Below the pieces are notes generated by a model. That model saw only the letters and a list, made by a program, of their open reading frames with translations, did no database searches and was not told the origin of the DNA. The translations under genes were made by a program, and so were the position numbers. From Actinomadura parmotrematis (GTDB lineage: Bacteria > Actinomycetota > Actinomycetes > Streptosporangiales > Streptosporangiaceae): DNA of 64,000 bases. The stretch lies in contig NZ_JAIBOA010000029.1 in the NCBI RefSeq assembly GCF_019458805.1, positions 29,917-93,916 on the forward strand, read 5' to 3'. Shown one piece after another: positions 33,777 to 41,407 of this stretch; the stretch's first letter is position 1, and each line of letters begins with the position of its first letter.

Positions 33777-34748
33777 TCACGCCATTCGCAGGACGGCGGC
33801 GGAGACCTGCCCGGCCGGGTCGGCGCCGGCGACGACCGCGACGCGCCCCGCCGCGTCGGCGAGCGCCGCGAGCGCGGCGGCGATCTGGAACACCGCCGCG
33901 ACCGCGCCGGTGTCGCCGATGAGACCCCGCGCGTCGGGCATCCGGGCGGCGGCGCGCGCGGGGACGCCCGCGCCCTCCAGGCCGGGCGTCGCGGCCCACA
34001 CGCCGGCGGGCGCGACCCGGGCGCGGTCCAGCGCGCGGCGGGCGACGTCCGCGAGGGCCGCGTCGACGCCGGACGCGACGGCGAGCACCCGGGCGAGCGC
34101 GCCCGGCGTCCCGGCGCGCTCCAGCCGGAGCACCGCGGCGCCCTCGCCGAGGCGGGCGGGCGCGCCGTCCCGCCCGTGGTGCTCCAGCCAGGACCGGGCC
34201 GGCGAGTACTCCTCGGCGGCGCCGCAGAGCACCGCCGCGGCGCGCCCGGCGAGCAGCAGCCGCCGCGCGTGGGCGAGGCCGAGCAGCCCGGACGCGCGGC
34301 CCCCGGCGATCGTGATGTTCGGGCCGGTCAGGCCGTGCCGGAGGGCGCACTGCCCGGCGGCGCAGTTCATCACCGCGCCCGGGACGGCCGCGGGCGCCAC
34401 GTCGAAGGGCCGCTCGCCGGTCAGCGACGCGGCGGTGAAGTCGGTCATCGACTGCGCGCTGCCGCCCGTCGTGCCGAGGACGAGCGCGGTGCCGGGCCCG
34501 GCGGGACGGTCCGCGACGAGCGCCCCGACGGCGGCGACGGCGAGGCCGGTGACCCGGTCCATCGCGCGGGTGCCCCGGCGGCCGAGCGCCGCGCGCGGGT
34601 CGAAGCCCGGCACGAGGCACACCTCGGTGTCCGGCACGTCCGCCGGGTCGGCCGCGGCGGCGGCGGGACGGCCCGCCCGCACGGCCTCGGCGAAGGGACC
34701 GCCGCCCGTCCCGTAGGGCGACAGCGCGGTCCACGCGGTGATGTCCAT
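33777..34748 (-). CDS. ketosynthase-like partner subunit lacking the active-site Cys (chain-length-factor-like)
   Basis: The 323-residue thiolase-fold protein resembles a beta-ketoacyl synthase: MDITAWTALSPYGTG at the start, then GLTGPNITIAGGRASGLLGL. At the nucleophile position, where its neighbour has TACAAG, it has GGRASG, so the Cys is replaced by Arg151. The HGTGT motif is also missing, and the protein is about 90 residues shorter. This is the pattern of KSbeta/chain-length factors that pair with an active KSalpha in type II polyketide systems. Its ATG overlaps the stop of the active ketosynthase by one base (TGATG), implying equimolar synthesis. Last gene of the operon. Confidence 0.75.
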   Translation of the reverse strand: MDITAWTALSPYGTGGGPFAEAVRAGRPAAAAADPADVPDTEVCLVPGFDPRAALGRRGTRAMDRVTGLAVAAVGALVADRPAGPGTALVLGTTGGSAQSMTDFTAASLTGERPFDVAPAAVPGAVMNCAAGQCALRHGLTGPNITIAGGRASGLLGLAHARRLLLAGRAAAVLCGAAEEYSPARSWLEHHGRDGAPARLGEGAAVLRLERAGTPGALARVLAVASGVDAALADVARRALDRARVAPAGVWAATPGLEGAGVPARAAARMPDARGLIGDTGAVAAVFQIAAALAALADAAGRVAVVAGADPAGQVSAAVLRMA

Positions 34749-35980
34749 CAGGCCGCCCCCGCCGCGCCGTGGCGGCCGAGCAGCACGACGGCGTTGGTGC
34801 CGCCGAAGGCCAGGCCGTTGCTCTGCACGACGCGCAGGTCGGCCTCGACGGCCTCGTTCGGGACGCAGTCGAGCCCGCACTCGGGGTCGGTACGCCGGTG
34901 GTTGATGGTCGGCGGCACGAACCGGTGGGCGATCGCGAGCGCGCAGGCGACCGCGGACAGCGCGCCCGCCGCGCCCATCGTGTGGCCGAACATCGACTTC
35001 AGCCCGACCGTGCGCGGCGGCGCGTCCCCGAACACCGCCCGGATCGCGCGGGCCTCGGTGACGTCGTTGGCGCGGGTGCCGGTGCCGTGCGCGGAGATCA
35101 GGTCGACGTCGGCGGGCGCCACCCCGGCGTCGGCGAGCGCCAGCTCCATGCAGCGGGCCACGCCGCGCTCGTCGGGCGCGACGGGGTGGCGGGCGTCGCA
35201 GTTCAGCCCGTACCCGAGGACCTCGGCGTGGACGCGGGCGCCGCGGGCGCGCGCCGAGTCCAGGCTCTCCAGCACGAGGACGCCGGCGCCCTCGCCGGGC
35301 AGGATGCCGCGCCGGCCCGCGTCGAAGGGCCGGCAGGCGTCGGGCGCGACGGTGCCGAGCCGGTAGAACGCGGTGAAGGTCTTGCGGCAGAGCGCGTCGG
35401 CGCCGCCGCAGAACGCCAGGTCGGCGTCGCCGACGCGGACCGCGTCCAGGCCGTCGCCGATGGCGTGGGTGCCGGCGGCGCAGGCCGTCCCGAAGGTGAT
35501 CGCCTCGGCGGCGGTGAGGCCGAGCTCGCGGGCGGCCGCCGCCGGCAGGGCGGCCGCGGGGACGCGGCGGACGGCGGCCCGGTCCAGCGCGGCGGGCCCG
35601 GCCGCGAGCCGGGCGGCGGTGAGGGCGTCCAGCTCGTCCGCGCCGCCGTCGGTGGTGCCGATCGCGACCTGGCAGCGGGCGCCGCGCAGGTCGGCGTCGG
35701 TCAGCCCGGCGTCGGCCGCGGCCATCCGCGCCGCCGCCGCGGCGAACCGGGCGGCGCGGCCGAGCCCGGCCGCCGGGACGCGGCGGAGCACCCGGCCCGC
35801 GTCGAAGCCGGTGACGGGGCAGCCGGTGGCGTGCGCGTACCCGGCGGTGTCGAAGGCGGTGATCGGCGCGGCGCCGCTCCGCCCGGCGCGCAGCCCGGCG
35901 GCGAACCCCGCCGCGCCGGTGCCGATGCTGGAGACCGCGCCGAGGCCGGTCACCACCACCCGGCGCGGGGCGGCTACCAT
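34748..35980 (-). CDS. beta-ketoacyl-[ACP] synthase (FabF/KSalpha-type)
   Basis: The 410-residue condensing enzyme has a full catalytic triad: Cys167 (FGTACAAGTHAIGDG), His298 (SAHGTGT) and His333 (SMFGHTMGAAG). Lys328 is also present. It is FabF-like in length and motifs and would elongate acyl chains by decarboxylative condensation with malonyl-ACP. Its ATG overlaps the end of the ACP gene by seven bases (ATGGTAG), and its stop overlaps the inactive partner. No ketoreductase, dehydratase or enoyl reductase gene is nearby, so the beta-keto group is either retained or reduced by the housekeeping fatty acid enzymes. Confidence 0.88.
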   Translation of the reverse strand: MVAAPRRVVVTGLGAVSSIGTGAAGFAAGLRAGRSGAAPITAFDTAGYAHATGCPVTGFDAGRVLRRVPAAGLGRAARFAAAAARMAAADAGLTDADLRGARCQVAIGTTDGGADELDALTAARLAAGPAALDRAAVRRVPAAALPAAAARELGLTAAEAITFGTACAAGTHAIGDGLDAVRVGDADLAFCGGADALCRKTFTAFYRLGTVAPDACRPFDAGRRGILPGEGAGVLVLESLDSARARGARVHAEVLGYGLNCDARHPVAPDERGVARCMELALADAGVAPADVDLISAHGTGTRANDVTEARAIRAVFGDAPPRTVGLKSMFGHTMGAAGALSAVACALAIAHRFVPPTINHRRTDPECGLDCVPNEAVEADLRVVQSNGLAFGGTNAVVLLGRHGAAGAA

Positions 35981-36234
35981 CCCGGCGCCTCGGCGAGCAC
36001 CGCGCGGACGCCCCGCACGTCCACCATGCGGGGCAGCTCGCGCTGGTCGATGGCGACCCGGAACTCGCGCTCCAGCGCGGCCAGCAGGTCGATCAGCGCC
36101 ATCGAGTCGGCGCCGTGGTCCTCCACGAACAGGTCGCCCTCGCCGATCTCGGCGGGGTCCAGCTCCAGGTGCTCGGCGACGATCTCGACGATCCGCGCGG
36201 TGCGTCCTCGGTCAGGGTCCGTTCCGGTGTGCAT
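35974..36234 (-). CDS. dedicated acyl carrier protein
   Basis: The 86-residue protein has a four-helix ACP fold with the phosphopantetheine site DSM (GADSMALIDLL, Ser44) and many acidic residues. The ATG has a GAGGAGC ribosome-binding site about six bases upstream. It lies 82 bases after the CqsA-like gene and overlaps the ketosynthase gene. Its dedicated position suggests that it carries the acyl chain from the ketosynthase pair to the CqsA-like enzyme. It differs from housekeeping AcpP in lacking the usual DSLD context. Confidence 0.88.
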   Translation of the reverse strand: MHTGTDPDRGRTARIVEIVAEHLELDPAEIGEGDLFVEDHGADSMALIDLLAALEREFRVAIDQRELPRMVDVRGVRAVLAEAPGW

Positions 36235-36316
36235 GCGTGCTCCTCGTTGGTGCGGCCGCGCGGGCGCGGCGGTGTGCGGAGGTGCGCGGTGGCGCCCGGG
36301 GTGGCCGGGCGGCGGT

Positions 36317-37504
36317 TCAGCGGGCCGCGGCGAGGCGGCGGGTCGACCGCCAGCGCGTCACGTCGGCGGTGTCGCGGACGGCGGCGCAGGCGTCCAGGAT
36401 CCGGGCGACGCGGCGCTTGGTCAGGCCGGCGTGCACGGAGAACCGCAGCGCGGCGCCGTTGCGCCCGACCGCGGGGTGGGCGAACGGCGCGCCGAAGACG
36501 CCCTCGGCGTCCAGCGCGCCCTGGAGGCGGCAGAGCGCGTCCTCGCCGCCGGGCCGCAGGGACACGATGTGGCTGCGGCTCGGCGCGATGTTGTAGCCGA
36601 GGCCGGCGAGGCCGTCGCGGAGCAGCGCGGCGTTGCGGGCGAGCCGGGCGCGCCGCCGGTCGCCGATCTCGACCAGGTCGAGGACGGCGGCGAGCCCGGC
36701 GACGTCGTGCGGCAGCAGCGCCGTGCTGAAGACGGCCGGGTGCGCGTGGTACGGCAGGTAGGCGCCGACGCGGCGGTCGCAGGCGACCAGCCCGGCGCGG
36801 CCCGCGAACGCCTTCGCCAGGCTCGCGGTGCGGTAGGCGACGCGGCCGGCGAGGCCGAGCGCGGGCACGAGGCCGGCGCCGTCGGGGCCGAGCACGCCGA
36901 GGGTGTGCGACTCGTCGGCGACGACGGCGCAGCCGCTCCGCTCGGCGACCTCGACGATCTCGGGCAGCGGGCAGAAGTCGCCGCCGACGCTGTAGAGCGT
37001 GTCGACGGCGATGAGGCCGGGCCCGTGCCGGCCGATCAGCCGTTCCAGGTGGCCGGTGTCGTTGTGCGCGAAGACGCGGGCGGCGGCGCGCGCGGCGTCG
37101 ATGCCGGCGCGCAGCGAGGCGTGCGCGGCGGCGTCCACGTAGACGGGCGAGCACGGCGGCGCGATCGCCTGCACGAGCCCGACGTTCGCGGCCCATCCGG
37201 ACTGGCAGAGCCGCACCGACGGCGCGTCCAGAAAGGCGGCGAGGCGTGCCTCCAGCGCCCGCTGCGGGTCGCCGTCGGCGAGGTGGGCGCCCGACATGAG
37301 GGCCCCACAGCCCCCGGCGCGGAGCGCCGCCACCTGTCTCTCCACCACGTGCGGATGGGCGCCGATCGCCAGGTAGTCGTTGCTCATCAGCACCTCGGCG
37401 CCCGGCCCGGGTGCGGCCCTTCCCTGGAACAGCGCGCCGCCCCAGCCGGCCCGTCTCGCGTCCCACGCGTCGAGACGGGCGGTCAAGGAGACCGGTTCGT
37501 CCAC
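36317..37504 (-). CDS. CqsA-like alpha-oxoamine synthase (PLP-dependent aminoketone/autoinducer synthase)
   Basis: The 395-residue PLP enzyme belongs to the alpha-oxoamine synthase family (BioF, Kbl, CqsA). From memory its blocks match Vibrio CqsA far better than BioF: SNDYLA (41-46), QSGWAANVGL (101-110), RHGPGLIAVDTLYS (159-172), DESHTLGVLGPDGAGL (197-212; BioF has DEAHGxG), TASLAKAFAGRAG (PLP Lys231), HPAVFSTALLP and EGVFGAPFAHPA. CqsA condenses an acyl-CoA with SAM or an amino acid and releases CO2, making the precursor of CAI-1. Here acyl-ACP is the likelier donor because ACP and ketosynthase genes follow. The GTG start has GAGGATCG upstream. Automatic annotation may call it BioF because bioA is adjacent. 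Confidence 0.8.
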   Translation of the reverse strand: MDEPVSLTARLDAWDARRAGWGGALFQGRAAPGPGAEVLMSNDYLAIGAHPHVVERQVAALRAGGCGALMSGAHLADGDPQRALEARLAAFLDAPSVRLCQSGWAANVGLVQAIAPPCSPVYVDAAAHASLRAGIDAARAAARVFAHNDTGHLERLIGRHGPGLIAVDTLYSVGGDFCPLPEIVEVAERSGCAVVADESHTLGVLGPDGAGLVPALGLAGRVAYRTASLAKAFAGRAGLVACDRRVGAYLPYHAHPAVFSTALLPHDVAGLAAVLDLVEIGDRRRARLARNAALLRDGLAGLGYNIAPSRSHIVSLRPGGEDALCRLQGALDAEGVFGAPFAHPAVGRNGAALRFSVHAGLTKRRVARILDACAAVRDTADVTRWRSTRRLAAAR

Positions 37505-37589
37505 GTTCGATCCTCATCCCTGTTTCGGTGACCCAGGGAAGAGCCTGCCGAGGCGAGGGCGGCGGCGCGGCCTCCTCCGCCCCCAACAG

Positions 37590-37607
37590 TTGAAGCCTTT
37601 ACTTCAA
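37590..37607 (-). promoter_or_regulatory. inverted repeat upstream of the CqsA-like operon
   Basis: TTGAAG-N6-CTTCAA is a perfect 6-bp dyad in an AT-rich island, 86-103 bases before the GTG of the CqsA-like gene and 28 bases beyond the bioA stop. It is a good candidate operator for the ketosynthase/CqsA operon. It does not match the BirA (TTGTAACC) or BioQ biotin operators as I know them, which argues against control by biotin. Confidence 0.45.
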
Positions 37608-37635
37608 TAAGGGGCGACCGAAAATCGGGCGCGGG

Positions 37636-38964
37636 TCACCGGGCGCCCGGAGCCAGGGACGCGGCGACCGCGTACAGCGCGTCCGCGATGTGCCCCGTCT
37701 CGTCCTCCGTGCACACGTAGGGCGGCATCGCGTAGACCAGCCGCCCGAACGGGCGCAGCCAGACGCCGTGGTCCATCGCGACCTCCTGCGCCGCCGCGAC
37801 GTCCACCGGCTCCTCGGTCTCCACGACGCCGATCGCGCCGAGCACCCGGACGTCCCGGACGCCCGGCAGGTCGCGCGCGCCCGCGAGACCCGCGGTGAGG
37901 ACGGCCTCGATGGTGTCGACCTCCGCGCGCCAGTCCCGCGACAGCAGCAGGTCGACGGACGCCGACGCGACGGCGGCGGCGAGCGGGTTGCCCATGAACG
38001 TCGGGCCGTGCATCAGCGCCGGCGCCTCCCCGCCGGAGATGCCGGCGGCGATCTCGGCGGTGCAGAGCGTCGCCGCCATCGACAGGTAGCCGCCGGTCAG
38101 CGCCTTGCCGACGCACATGATGTCGGGCGCGACCTCGGCGTGGTCGCAGCCCCACAGCTCGCCGGTGCGGCCGAACCCGGTGGCGATCTCGTCGAGGATC
38201 AGCGGCACGCCGTGCTCGTCGGCGAGGTCGCGGAGCGCCCGCAGGTACTCGGGCGCGTAGAAGCGCATGCCGCCGGCGCCCTGCACGACCGGCTCCACGA
38301 TGATCCCGGCGAGCTCCCCGGCGTGCTCGCCCGCGAGCCGCTCCAGCCCGGCGAGGTAGCCGGGGTCGGGCTCGGCGTCGTAGCCGGCGGGCGGCTCGGG
38401 CGCGAACACGTGCCGGGCGAGGACGTCGGTGAACAGGTGGTGCATCCCGTTGACCGGGTCGCAGACGGCCATGTCGCCGAAGGTGTCGCCGTGGTAGCCG
38501 CCGCGCACGGTGAGCAGCCGGTGCCGCTCGGGACGGCCCCGCGCGCGCTGGAGCTGCAGCGCCATCTTGATCGCGACCTCGACGGCGACCGAGCCGGAGT
38601 CGGCGAGGAACACCTTCTCCAGCGGCGCGGGCGTGATCGCGACCAGCTTTTCGGCCAGCCGGATCGCGGGCGGGTGGGTGAGGCCGCCGAACATCACGTG
38701 CGCCATCCGCCCGAGCTGCCCGGTGACGGCGGCGTCCAGCGCCGGGTGCCGGTAGCCGTGGATCGCCGCCCACCACGACGACATCCCGTCGATCAGCTCG
38801 GTGCCGTCGGCGAGGGTGAGCCGCACCCCCGCCGCCCCGACGACCAGCTCCGGCGCGACGGCGGCGGGCATCGGCGCGTAGGGGTGCCAGACGTGGGCGG
38901 CGTCGTAGCCGCGCAGCCGGTCCGCCTCCGCCGGGCTCATCCGGCCGAGCCTCAGGTCGATCAT
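37636..38964 (-). CDS. bioA: adenosylmethionine-8-amino-7-oxononanoate aminotransferase
   Basis: The 442-residue class III aminotransferase has the BioA-specific blocks HVWHPYAPM, DGMSSWWAAIHGYRHP and MFGGLTHPPAIRLAEKLV. LILDEIATGFGRTGE and VGKALTGGYLSMAATL (PLP Lys) follow, then GPTFMGNPLA. It transfers the amino group of SAM to 8-amino-7-oxononanoate to form 7,8-diaminononanoate, the second-last intermediate before dethiobiotin. Its ATG overlaps the stop of pcnA (ATGA), so the two are translationally coupled. No bioF, bioD or bioB is seen in the window. An additional role on the aminoketone made by the adjacent CqsA-like enzyme is conceivable. Confidence 0.9.
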   Translation of the reverse strand: MIDLRLGRMSPAEADRLRGYDAAHVWHPYAPMPAAVAPELVVGAAGVRLTLADGTELIDGMSSWWAAIHGYRHPALDAAVTGQLGRMAHVMFGGLTHPPAIRLAEKLVAITPAPLEKVFLADSGSVAVEVAIKMALQLQRARGRPERHRLLTVRGGYHGDTFGDMAVCDPVNGMHHLFTDVLARHVFAPEPPAGYDAEPDPGYLAGLERLAGEHAGELAGIIVEPVVQGAGGMRFYAPEYLRALRDLADEHGVPLILDEIATGFGRTGELWGCDHAEVAPDIMCVGKALTGGYLSMAATLCTAEIAAGISGGEAPALMHGPTFMGNPLAAAVASASVDLLLSRDWRAEVDTIEAVLTAGLAGARDLPGVRDVRVLGAIGVVETEEPVDVAAAQEVAMDHGVWLRPFGRLVYAMPPYVCTEDETGHIADALYAVAASLAPGAR

Positions 38965-40430
38965 CGCGCGTCCCCGGTCCCCTGCCCCGCGGTCTCCTGT
39001 TCGGCGGCCCAGCGGCGCAGCTCCGCCACCGCCGCGTCGTGGCCGATGATCCCCCGGTCCAGGCGGACCTCCAGCAGGTGCTTGTAGGCGCGCCCGACCA
39101 GCGGGCCCGGCGTGATCCCGAGCACCTCCTGGATCTGGTTGCCGTCCAGCTCGGGCCGCATCGCGGCGAGCTCCTCCTCCTGCGCGAGCCGGTCGATGCG
39201 CACCTCCAGCTCGTCGTAGGTGCGGCGGAGCCGGTCGGCCTTGCGCTTGTTGCGGGTCGTGCAGTCGGCGCGCGTCAGCTTGTGCAGGCGCGACAGCAGC
39301 GGCCCGGCGTCGCGGACGTAGCGGCGCACCGCCGAGTCCGTCCACTCGCCGTTGCCGTACCCGTGGAACCGCAGGTGCAGCTCGACGAGCCGCGACACCT
39401 CGGTCACGACGTCCTTCGGGTAGCGCAGCGCGGTCAGGCGCTTGCGGGTCATCTTCGCGCCGACCATCTCGTGGTGGTGGAAGGAGACCCGGCCGCCCTC
39501 CTCGAACCGGCGCGTCCGCGGCTTGCCGATGTCGTGCAGCAGCGCGGCGAGCCGCAGCACCAGGTCGGGGCCGTCCTCCTCCTGCGCGATGGCCTGCTCC
39601 AGGACGATCAGCGAGTGCTCGTAGACGTCCTTGTGCCGGTGGTGCTCGTCGATCTCCAGCCGCAGCTTCGGCAGCTCGGGCAGCACGCGCGCGGCGAGGC
39701 CGGTGTCCACCAGCAGCGCGAGGCCCTCGCGCGGGTGCGCGCCGCAGAGCAGCTTGGACAGCTCGTCGCGGACCCGCTCGGCCGACACGATCTCGATGCG
39801 CTCCGCCATCGCCGTCATCGCCTCGACCACGTCCGGCGCCACGGCGAACCCGAGCTGGGACGCGAACCGGGCGGCCCGCATCATCCGCAGCGGGTCGTCG
39901 CTGAAGGAGTCCTCGGGACGCCCCGGCGTGCGGATCACCTTGCGGCCGAGGTCGGGCAGGCCGCCGAACGGGTCGACGAACTCGTGGCCGGGCAGCCGCG
40001 CCGCCATCGCGTTCACCGCGAAGTCGCGCCGCCGCAGGTCCTCCACCAGCGACGTCCCGTAGGCGACGACCGGCTTGCGCGACTTCGGGTCGTAGGACTC
40101 GCTGCGGTAGGTGGTGATCTCCAGGTCGTGGCCGCCCTTGCGGAGGCCGACCGTGCCGAACTCGATGCCGATCGTCCAGTGGGTGTCCGCCCAGCCCTTG
40201 ATGATCTCCAGGACGCGCTCGGGCGGCGCGTCGGTGGTGAGGTCGACGTCCTTGGTCGGGCGGCGCAGCAGCGCGTCCCGGACCGGGCCGCCGACGAGGG
40301 CCAGCTCGTGCCCGGCCGCGGCGAACCGGGCGCCCAGCTCGTCGGCGACGGGCGCGACGCCGCGGAGCAGCTCGGCGATCGCGGCGCGGGGCGGGGCGGG
40401 CGGGGTGGCGTTCTGTTCGGGCACGGCCAT
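38961..40430 (-). CDS. pcnA: CCA tRNA nucleotidyltransferase
   Basis: The 489-residue class II nucleotidyltransferase has the head signature LVGGPVRDALLRRPTKDVDLT (catalytic Asp residues), the RRRDFAVNAMA and SDDPLRMMRAARFA motifs, and an HD domain (LLHDIGKPRT, HHHEMVG). It adds or repairs the 3'-CCA end of tRNAs in the cytoplasm. The reading frame is open upstream, but the ATG at 40428-40430 starts the family sequence. Its end overlaps bioA. It lies near parA/dnaA, as in mycobacteria (Rv3907c) and Streptomyces. The upstream 307-base gap (40431-40737) to the divergent gene shows no gene or clear regulatory motif. Confidence 0.93.
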   Translation of the reverse strand: MAVPEQNATPPAPPRAAIAELLRGVAPVADELGARFAAAGHELALVGGPVRDALLRRPTKDVDLTTDAPPERVLEIIKGWADTHWTIGIEFGTVGLRKGGHDLEITTYRSESYDPKSRKPVVAYGTSLVEDLRRRDFAVNAMAARLPGHEFVDPFGGLPDLGRKVIRTPGRPEDSFSDDPLRMMRAARFASQLGFAVAPDVVEAMTAMAERIEIVSAERVRDELSKLLCGAHPREGLALLVDTGLAARVLPELPKLRLEIDEHHRHKDVYEHSLIVLEQAIAQEEDGPDLVLRLAALLHDIGKPRTRRFEEGGRVSFHHHEMVGAKMTRKRLTALRYPKDVVTEVSRLVELHLRFHGYGNGEWTDSAVRRYVRDAGPLLSRLHKLTRADCTTRNKRKADRLRRTYDELEVRIDRLAQEEELAAMRPELDGNQIQEVLGITPGPLVGRAYKHLLEVRLDRGIIGHDAAVAELRRWAAEQETAGQGTGDAR

Positions 40431-40737
40431 CGAGGGTAGTTCCTTGGCGAATCGGCTGACAAAAGGATGCACGGGCCGCGCGGGCGCCCGCGGGCTCTTC
40501 ACATGACGCGATCCTCGGGTTACGTTCTGGACACCCCGGACGACCCCGCCGGCGAGACTCCCCGTGCTCCCACGGTAGCGGGACGGCCGGGGACCGCGGG
40601 CCACCGAGGCCGCGCGCGGGCGCCGGGCACGGGCACGCCCCTCCCCGGCCGCCGGACGGGCCGCCGTCGCCCAGGCAGCTGGGCCGGGCGGGCAGGACGG
40701 GGGGTGGCGCGGGATTTCCCGCAGGACGGAGCCGGTC

Positions 40738-41268
40738 ATGAAGGACGCTCTCACCATCCACCGGGCGCTGCTGGAGCGGGAGACCCGCCACGAGATCGTG
40801 CGGCTGCCCATCCCCGTCGCGCACGCCGACGGGCTGCCGCGGGCGCTCGGACTGCCCGCCGGGCGGTGCCTGGTGACCCGCGTCTACGCCTGCACCGGGG
40901 CGCACCGCGCGCAGCGCTTCCTCGCCGGAGCGGTCGTCCCGGCCGGCGAGCGGCCGCGCGGCGACCTGCTGCGGGCCGCCACCGGCGCCCGGCTGGTCCG
41001 CCCGGCGCCCGCCGACCTCGTCAACGCCGCCACCGAGTACGCCGCCGGGTTCGTCTGCCCGCTGCTGCTGCCCGCCGGGATGCCGCTGTTCATCGACCGG
41101 GCGGCCGCCGTCGCCGCCGACGTCGTCTACACCGCGACCGGGGAGGCGTCCACCGCCCTCGGCATCGGCGCCCTGGACCTGCTGGCGCTGAGCGGCGCCG
41201 AGCCCGCCGAGCTGCTCGCCCCGCGCCGCCGCCGCGCCGCCCCCGCGCCCCGCCATCCGGTCGGCTGA
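40738..41268 (+). CDS. YbaK/aminoacyl-tRNA deacylase domain protein
   Basis: The 176-residue protein resembles the stand-alone YbaK/ProXp editing domain family (about residues 15-160), with the patterns LPRALGLPAGRCLVTRVYAC, FLAGAVVPAGERP and TATGEASTALGIGALDLLAL. Such proteins hydrolyse mischarged tRNAs (for example Cys- or Ala-tRNAPro) in the cytoplasm. The key Lys of YbaK is not clearly identifiable, so substrate and activity are uncertain. It takes the position between pcnA and the DUF6049 gene where mycobacteria carry the NUDIX gene mutT4. Confidence 0.65.
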   Translation: MKDALTIHRALLERETRHEIVRLPIPVAHADGLPRALGLPAGRCLVTRVYACTGAHRAQRFLAGAVVPAGERPRGDLLRAATGARLVRPAPADLVNAATEYAAGFVCPLLLPAGMPLFIDRAAAVAADVVYTATGEASTALGIGALDLLALSGAEPAELLAPRRRRAAPAPRHPVG

Positions 41269-41325
41269 CGGCACCGCTTTCCTTAAGATCGCCATCGCGG
41301 GGTCGGACGGCCGCGGCGGCGCGGC

Positions 41326-41331
41326 TAACAT
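41326..41331 (+). promoter_or_regulatory. -10 element (TAACAT) of a leaderless promoter
   Basis: TAACAT fits TANNNT and ends seven bases before a GTG at 41339. That GTG opens a 22-codon frame ending at the DUF6049 start. It is the most likely promoter for the DUF6049-murJ genes. Confidence 0.45.
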
Positions 41332-41338
41332 CGACCGC

Positions 41339-41407
41339 GTGGTCCGGGAAAACGACGCCCGCCGCCGAGCCGCCCCGACGGGCGGCCATCGGGCGGCGCC
41401 GGCGTGA
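41339..41407 (+). CDS. possible 22-residue leader peptide overlapping the DUF6049 start
   Basis: The GTG at 41339 stands seven bases after a -10 element. It opens a frame of 22 codons (VVRENDARRRAAPTGGHRAA...) whose TGA overlaps the GTG of the next gene (GTGA at 41404-41407). A leaderless mRNA would be translated through this ORF first, with the DUF6049 protein made by re-initiation. The peptide is basic and has no recognisable motif. It could equally be the decayed end of a former gene such as mutT4. Confidence 0.35.
   Translation: MVRENDARRRAAPTGGHRAAPA

Noticed and set aside
33777..38964. Reading the whole block as a biotin operon with a pimeloyl-ACP pathway (KS, KS, ACP, BioF, BioA)
   Set aside because: The supposed BioF has CqsA-type residues, no bioB or bioD is present, and bioA is coupled to pcnA and not to the ketosynthase operon. 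I keep the biotin link only as an alternative.
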